7,745 bases of DNA. It comes from Gemmobacter sp. GTDB lineage: Bacteria > Pseudomonadota > Alphaproteobacteria > Rhodobacterales > Rhodobacteraceae. The notes under the pieces were generated by a model that did not search any database, was not told the origin of the DNA, and worked only from the letters and a program-made list of their open reading frames with translations. The position numbers were made by a program, and so were the translations under genes. Positions 6,003-7,745 of the stretch are shown one piece after another. Position 1 is the first letter of the stretch; each line of letters starts with the position of its first letter. The stretch spans positions 1 to 7,745 of the forward strand of contig JAUSPL010000230.1 in NCBI GenBank assembly GCA_030656535.1, read 5' to 3'.

Positions 6003-6239
6003 TCAGACCGCGAACATCAGCAGAAGGGCGATCAGGAACGAGAAGATGCCCAATGCTTCGGCAAACGCGATGCCGACGAACAGCGTTGCGGTCTGGCCCG
6101 CGGCTGCCGACGGGTTGCGCAGGGCTCCGGCAAGGAAGTTGCCAGCGATGTTGCCAACACCGATACCGGCGCCGCCAAGACCGAAGGCAGCAAGACCTGC
6201 ACCGATGTATTTGCCCATTTCTGCGATATCGCCTTCCAT
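6003..6239 (-). CDS. atpE: F0 ATP synthase subunit c (rotor ring proteolipid)
   Basis: A 78-residue hairpin of two membrane helices. Helix 1 (about 11-35) carries the Gly-rich packing pattern GLGGAGIGVGN, the polar loop is ARNP (Arg41, Asn42, Pro43), and helix 2 (about 52-77) contains the ion-binding carboxylate Glu61 in FAEALGIFSF. The residues after Glu61 are Ala-Leu, not the Ser/Thr pair of Na+ rings such as that of Ilyobacter, so the ring should carry protons. The length is normal for alphaproteobacteria. The AGGAGA ribosome binding site (plus 6245-6250, 5-nt spacing) is strong, in keeping with the roughly ten or more copies needed per complex. It is flanked by atpB upstream and atpF' downstream, with inverted repeats in both intercistronic gaps. 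Confidence 0.97.
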   Translation of the reverse strand: MEGDIAEMGKYIGAGLAAFGLGGAGIGVGNIAGNFLAGALRNPSAAAGQTATLFVGIAFAEALGIFSFLIALLLMFAV

Positions 6240-6272
6240 AGTAGTCTCCTGTGATTGGAATGGCTGAGGTTT

Positions 6273-6282
6273 GGTTCGAACC
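6273..6282. repeat. Palindrome between atpB and atpE
   Basis: GGTTCGAACC is a perfect 10-bp palindrome directly after the atpB stop. AGGTT (6267-6271) can alternatively pair with AACCT (6279-6283). It lies in a 43-nt gap just upstream of the atpE ribosome binding site, where it could affect RNA processing or atpE translation, but it may be coincidental. Confidence 0.3.
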
Positions 6283-7029
6283 TTAGTGGTGGGCGTCGCC
6301 CACAGCGTCCTTCAGATAGACGCAGGTCAGAATGGTGAAAACGTAGGCCTGAACAACGGCCACAAGCAGCTCCAGCGCGTAGATCGCGGTCATCGCGCCA
6401 ATAGCGATCGGGGACACCAATGCTATTGAAGCAAAGCCCGCGAATACCTTGAGCACGGCGTGGCCCGCCATCAGGTTGCCTGCAAGACGAATGGAGTGGG
6501 ACACCGGACGCACGAAGTAGGAAATCACTTCGATCAGCGCCAGTACGGGGCGCAAGACCAGCGGTGCCGACGATACCCAGAACATGCCCAGGAAGCCGAC
6601 GCCCTTGCGTGCAATGCCCAGCAAGGTCACACCCAGGAACACTGCCAGCGCCAGAACCACGGTCACCGCCACATGGCTGGTGGTGGTAAAGCTCATCGGG
6701 ATCAGGCCAAGAAGGTTGGCAAACAAGATGAACAGGAACAGGGTCATGACATAAGGGAAGTACTTGACCCCTTCATGTCCGGCCACGTCCTCGACCATGT
6801 TGTAGATAAATCCATAGATCATTTCGGCGACCGACTGCGTGCGGGTCGGCACGATGGCGCGGCGGCGTGTGCCCAACACCATGAGTGCGCCGACGGCGAG
6901 CACGGCGATCAACAGCCACAGCGTCACGTTGGTGGGGGTATACCACATCACCGGACCGTCCCCGAACAGGGGCTTCACGATGAACTGGTCCATCGGGTGG
7001 ATCGCAAGACCGCCGCTTTCAGACGCCAT
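6283..7029 (-). CDS. atpB: F0 ATP synthase subunit a (proton channel)
   Basis: A 248-residue multi-pass membrane protein that forms the two proton half-channels against the c ring. Hydrophobic segments lie at about 34-52, 92-112, 118-140, 154-174 and 192-240. The essential arginine is Arg181 in SHSIRLAGNLMAGH (177-190), equivalent to E. coli Arg210, and the last helices contain Glu220 (YALELL) and Gln227 (VVQAYVFTIL), conserved channel residues. The length is typical of alphaproteobacterial subunit a. The start is 2 nt from the atpI stop, with a purine-rich GAGAAGAGAGA stretch upstream that overlaps the end of atpI, so translation is probably coupled. The C-terminus ends Asp-Ala-His-His. Confidence 0.97.
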   Translation of the reverse strand: MASESGGLAIHPMDQFIVKPLFGDGPVMWYTPTNVTLWLLIAVLAVGALMVLGTRRRAIVPTRTQSVAEMIYGFIYNMVEDVAGHEGVKYFPYVMTLFLFILFANLLGLIPMSFTTTSHVAVTVVLALAVFLGVTLLGIARKGVGFLGMFWVSSAPLVLRPVLALIEVISYFVRPVSHSIRLAGNLMAGHAVLKVFAGFASIALVSPIAIGAMTAIYALELLVAVVQAYVFTILTCVYLKDAVGDAHH

Positions 7030-7031
7030 GT

Positions 7032-7361
7032 CTAGTCTCTCTTCTCGTCCGCGGGGTCATCCCCGGTTTGTTTTGCCAGCCCGGCAGCTGTGCCGAGCAT
7101 CGTCTTTATCCCGGCTGCAAAGCCCAGAAGGACAAACACCACCATCAAGATCGGCTTGGTTCCGAACAGAATGTCCAGACCGAACCCGATCGCCAACCCC
7201 AAGGCAATGCCCGACGTCAGCTCAATCACCATGCGCCAAGCGGCTTCACCCTGGCCCAGCCCATGCATTGCCCCTTGGGCACGCGGAGCGGACTTTTTGG
7301 CGGCAGCCGCGATCCGCTGTTCCAGCGCCTTGAGGTGCTGTGGATCGGGATCGTCTGCCAT
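7032..7361 (-). CDS. atpI: AtpI, F0 assembly / accessory protein
   Basis: A 109-residue small membrane protein. A charged N-terminal cytosolic part (1-43, with QHLKALEQRIAAAAKK likely helical) is followed by two predicted membrane helices, about 45-66 (VIELTSGIALGLAIGFGLDI) and 69-90 (KPILMVVFVLLGFAAGIKTM), and a short charged tail. The TSGIALGLAIGFGLD motif is typical of the AtpI/F0F1-ATPase assembly family. AtpI proteins are reported to help c-ring assembly and possibly Mg2+ supply. It is first in the operon, with AAGGGG (plus 7369-7374) 7 nt before the ATG and a near-consensus promoter about 28 nt upstream of the start. Confidence 0.93.
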   Translation of the reverse strand: MADDPDPQHLKALEQRIAAAAKKSAPRAQGAMHGLGQGEAAWRMVIELTSGIALGLAIGFGLDILFGTKPILMVVFVLLGFAAGIKTMLGTAAGLAKQTGDDPADEKRD

Positions 7362-7388
7362 ACCGGGACCCCTTGTTGCAGTCGGCGC

Positions 7389-7417
7389 AACCTACGGAGG
7401 GCGTCTGCCTGAGTCAA
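7389..7417 (-). promoter_or_regulatory. Promoter of the F0 (atpI-B-E-F'-F) operon
   Basis: On the minus strand, TTGACT (-35, plus 7412-7417), a 17-bp spacer and TAGGTT (-10, plus 7389-7394) closely match the sigma-70 consensus as used in Rhodobacteraceae. Transcription would start near 7382, giving a leader of about 20 nt that contains the AAGGGG ribosome binding site of atpI. Confidence 0.8.
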
Positions 7418-7424
7418 GCAGGCA
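7406..7424. promoter_or_regulatory. Inverted repeat centred on the atp -35 box (candidate operator)
   Basis: TGCCTG (7406-7411) and CAGGCA (7419-7424) are perfect 6-bp arms separated by 7 bp, and the -35 hexamer (7412-7417) fills the centre. A dimeric protein bound here would compete with RNA polymerase. No regulator family is recognised from the half-site. Confidence 0.45.
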
Positions 7425-7460
7425 TATCGCAATAGCGTGATGGATCAACCGCATGAAAAT

Positions 7461-7478
7461 AAATGATAAAAATCATTT
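7461..7478. promoter_or_regulatory. A/T-rich palindrome upstream of the atp promoter
   Basis: AAATGAT (7461-7467) and ATCATTT (7472-7478) are perfect 7-bp arms around AAAA, within a 25-bp block (7455-7479) that is nearly all A/T in a GC-rich neighbourhood. It lies about 45 bp upstream of the atp -35 box. It could be a regulator site, an UP-like element or a nucleoid-protein site. Confidence 0.4.
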
Positions 7479-7512
7479 TCGGATTCGGGATATCACGCCG
7501 ATCCCCCCGGTT

Positions 7513-7527
7513 TGCCGCGTCGCGGCA
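7513..7527. promoter_or_regulatory. GC-rich 15-bp palindrome
   Basis: TGCCGCG (7513-7519) and CGCGGCA (7521-7527) are perfect 7-bp arms around one base. It sits about 25 bp upstream of the rightward promoter's -35 box, a common activator position. It may be a binding site or a chance GC palindrome. Confidence 0.3.
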
Positions 7528-7540
7528 CATGCGAGGATAT

Positions 7541-7556
7541 TCAACCATCCGGTTGA
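7541..7556. promoter_or_regulatory. Inverted repeat overlapping the rightward -35 box
   Basis: TCAACC (7541-7546) and GGTTGA (7551-7556) are perfect 6-bp arms around ATCC. The right arm overlaps the -35 hexamer TTGACC (7553-7558) by four bases. A further TCAACC half-site lies at 7445-7450. Confidence 0.4.
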
Positions 7557-7581
7557 CCGTTGTGCGGCGGGACCGTAGTCT
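7553..7581 (+). promoter_or_regulatory. Rightward promoter, divergent from atpI
   Basis: TTGACC (7553-7558), 17-bp spacer, TAGTCT (7576-7581). The spacing is ideal and four or five positions of each hexamer agree with the consensus. It would transcribe a leader of about 150 nt before the ATG at 7737. A perfect 10-bp palindrome, GGACATGTCC (7582-7591), lies at the expected start site. Confidence 0.65.
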
Positions 7582-7585
7582 GGAC

Positions 7586-7630
7586 ATGTCCGTCGATGCT
7601 TTGCCCTTGACGTGTCGCATTTCTGTTTGA
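7586..7630 (+). CDS. Possible 14-residue leader peptide
   Basis: ATG at 7586 opens a 14-codon frame, MSVDALPLTCRISV, ending at TGA 7628-7630. It begins 4 nt after the -10 box of the rightward promoter, so it would be leaderless or nearly so, and no ribosome binding site is possible. It is followed by a stem-loop built on two CCGCGG copies (7644-7649 and 7668-7673) with an inner TTCG/CGAA pair. The order promoter, tiny ORF, stem-loop, gene resembles a leader-peptide attenuator, but there is no run of regulatory codons. This is a weak prediction that may be chance. Confidence 0.2.
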   Translation: MSVDALPLTCRISV

Positions 7631-7736
7631 CCAAGCCTGACCGCCGCGGTGTTCGTGTCGAAACCTGCCGCGGACGTCCTGGTGGGCTGGGGGCGCAAGG
7701 GGCGGCCGCATGCGCAGGGCAGTCTGAAAGGCCCCG

Positions 7737-7745
7737 ATGTCTGAT
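7737..7745 (+). CDS. Possible start of a rightward gene (runs off the window)
   Basis: ATG TCT GAT (Met-Ser-Asp) at the last nine bases, with GAAAGG at 7726-7731 about 5 nt upstream as a fair ribosome binding site. It lies downstream of the rightward promoter at 7553-7581. Only three codons are visible, so identity and even reality cannot be judged here. Confidence 0.3.

Larger units (their letters stand above)
7362..7736. other. Intergenic region upstream of atpI: promoters and palindromes, no convincing gene
   Basis: This 375-bp stretch holds two outward-facing near-consensus promoters (7389-7417 minus, 7553-7581 plus), four perfect inverted repeats (7406-7424, 7461-7478, 7513-7527, 7541-7556), a 14-codon ORF (7586-7630) and a stem-loop based on CCGCGG (7644-7649 with 7668-7673). 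A 94-codon minus-strand frame crosses it but reads through both promoters and shows no protein-like character. Confidence 0.6.

Noticed and set aside
7461..7478. Palindrome called as a classical Fur box
   Set aside because: The arms resemble Fur half-sites but the 4-bp centre does not match the 1-bp spacing of the Fur consensus; kept only as an unassigned palindrome.
7414..7698. 94-codon minus-strand frame upstream of atpI
   Set aside because: It crosses both candidate promoters and several palindromes, has an atypical Arg/Thr/Met-rich composition, and matches no family I know.
1..7745. Insertion sequences, CRISPR arrays, tRNA/rRNA genes, toxin-antitoxin or phage genes
   Set aside because: I found no transposase-like frames, regular repeat-spacer arrays, tRNA T-loop signatures or paired small genes of that kind.

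Overview
The window looks like chromosomal DNA from an alphaproteobacterium of the Rhodobacteraceae (Roseobacter/Rhodobacter) type. The evidence is the high GC content, an F0 ATP synthase operon in the order atpI-atpB-atpE-atpF'-atpF that stands apart from the F1 genes and has duplicated and diverged b subunits, TTGACN-N17-TAGNTT style promoters, and the protein sequences themselves. There are no mobile elements, tRNA or rRNA genes, CRISPR arrays or clear signs of horizontal transfer. Most of the window is ordinary housekeeping sequence.

Layout. Positions 2-157 (+) hold the basic C-terminal tail of a gene that starts outside the window, followed by a strong hairpin. Positions 385-2012 (-) hold a two-gene unit: nth (endonuclease III) and a PfkB-family adenosine kinase, overlapping by 4 nt. 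Positions 2162-3010 (+), divergent from nth, hold an AraC-type HTH fused to an O6-methylguanine-DNA methyltransferase (Ada-like, without the Ada zinc domain), so two DNA-repair genes sit back to back. Positions 3191-3841 (+) hold a glycine-zipper/OmpA lipoprotein with a canonical terminator. Positions 3960-4727 (+) hold a FadR-subfamily GntR repressor with a palindrome inside its candidate promoter. Positions 4855-7361 (-) hold the F0 operon, with a terminator at 4807-4832 facing the gntR gene.

Positions 7362-7736 contain no convincing protein gene of normal size but are rich in regulatory structure. A near-consensus promoter drives atpI leftward and has a perfect inverted repeat centred on its -35 box. 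A second near-consensus promoter points right and has another perfect inverted repeat overlapping its -35 box. Two more perfect palindromes lie between them. The rightward transcript would meet a 14-codon ORF, a stem-loop, and a possible gene start (Met-Ser-Asp) at the very end of the window.

How the genes work together: the atp genes build the proton channel and stator of one complex. An inter-cistronic hairpin after atpE and strong AGGAGA ribosome binding sites may help set the high c:b ratio. Nth and the Ada-like protein both repair damaged bases but are separate transcription units. I see no new multi-gene system. The items most worth following up are the palindrome-rich atp upstream region, the autoregulatory architecture of the gntR promoter, and an A/T-centred motif shared by the regions upstream of the OmpA-like gene and gntR.
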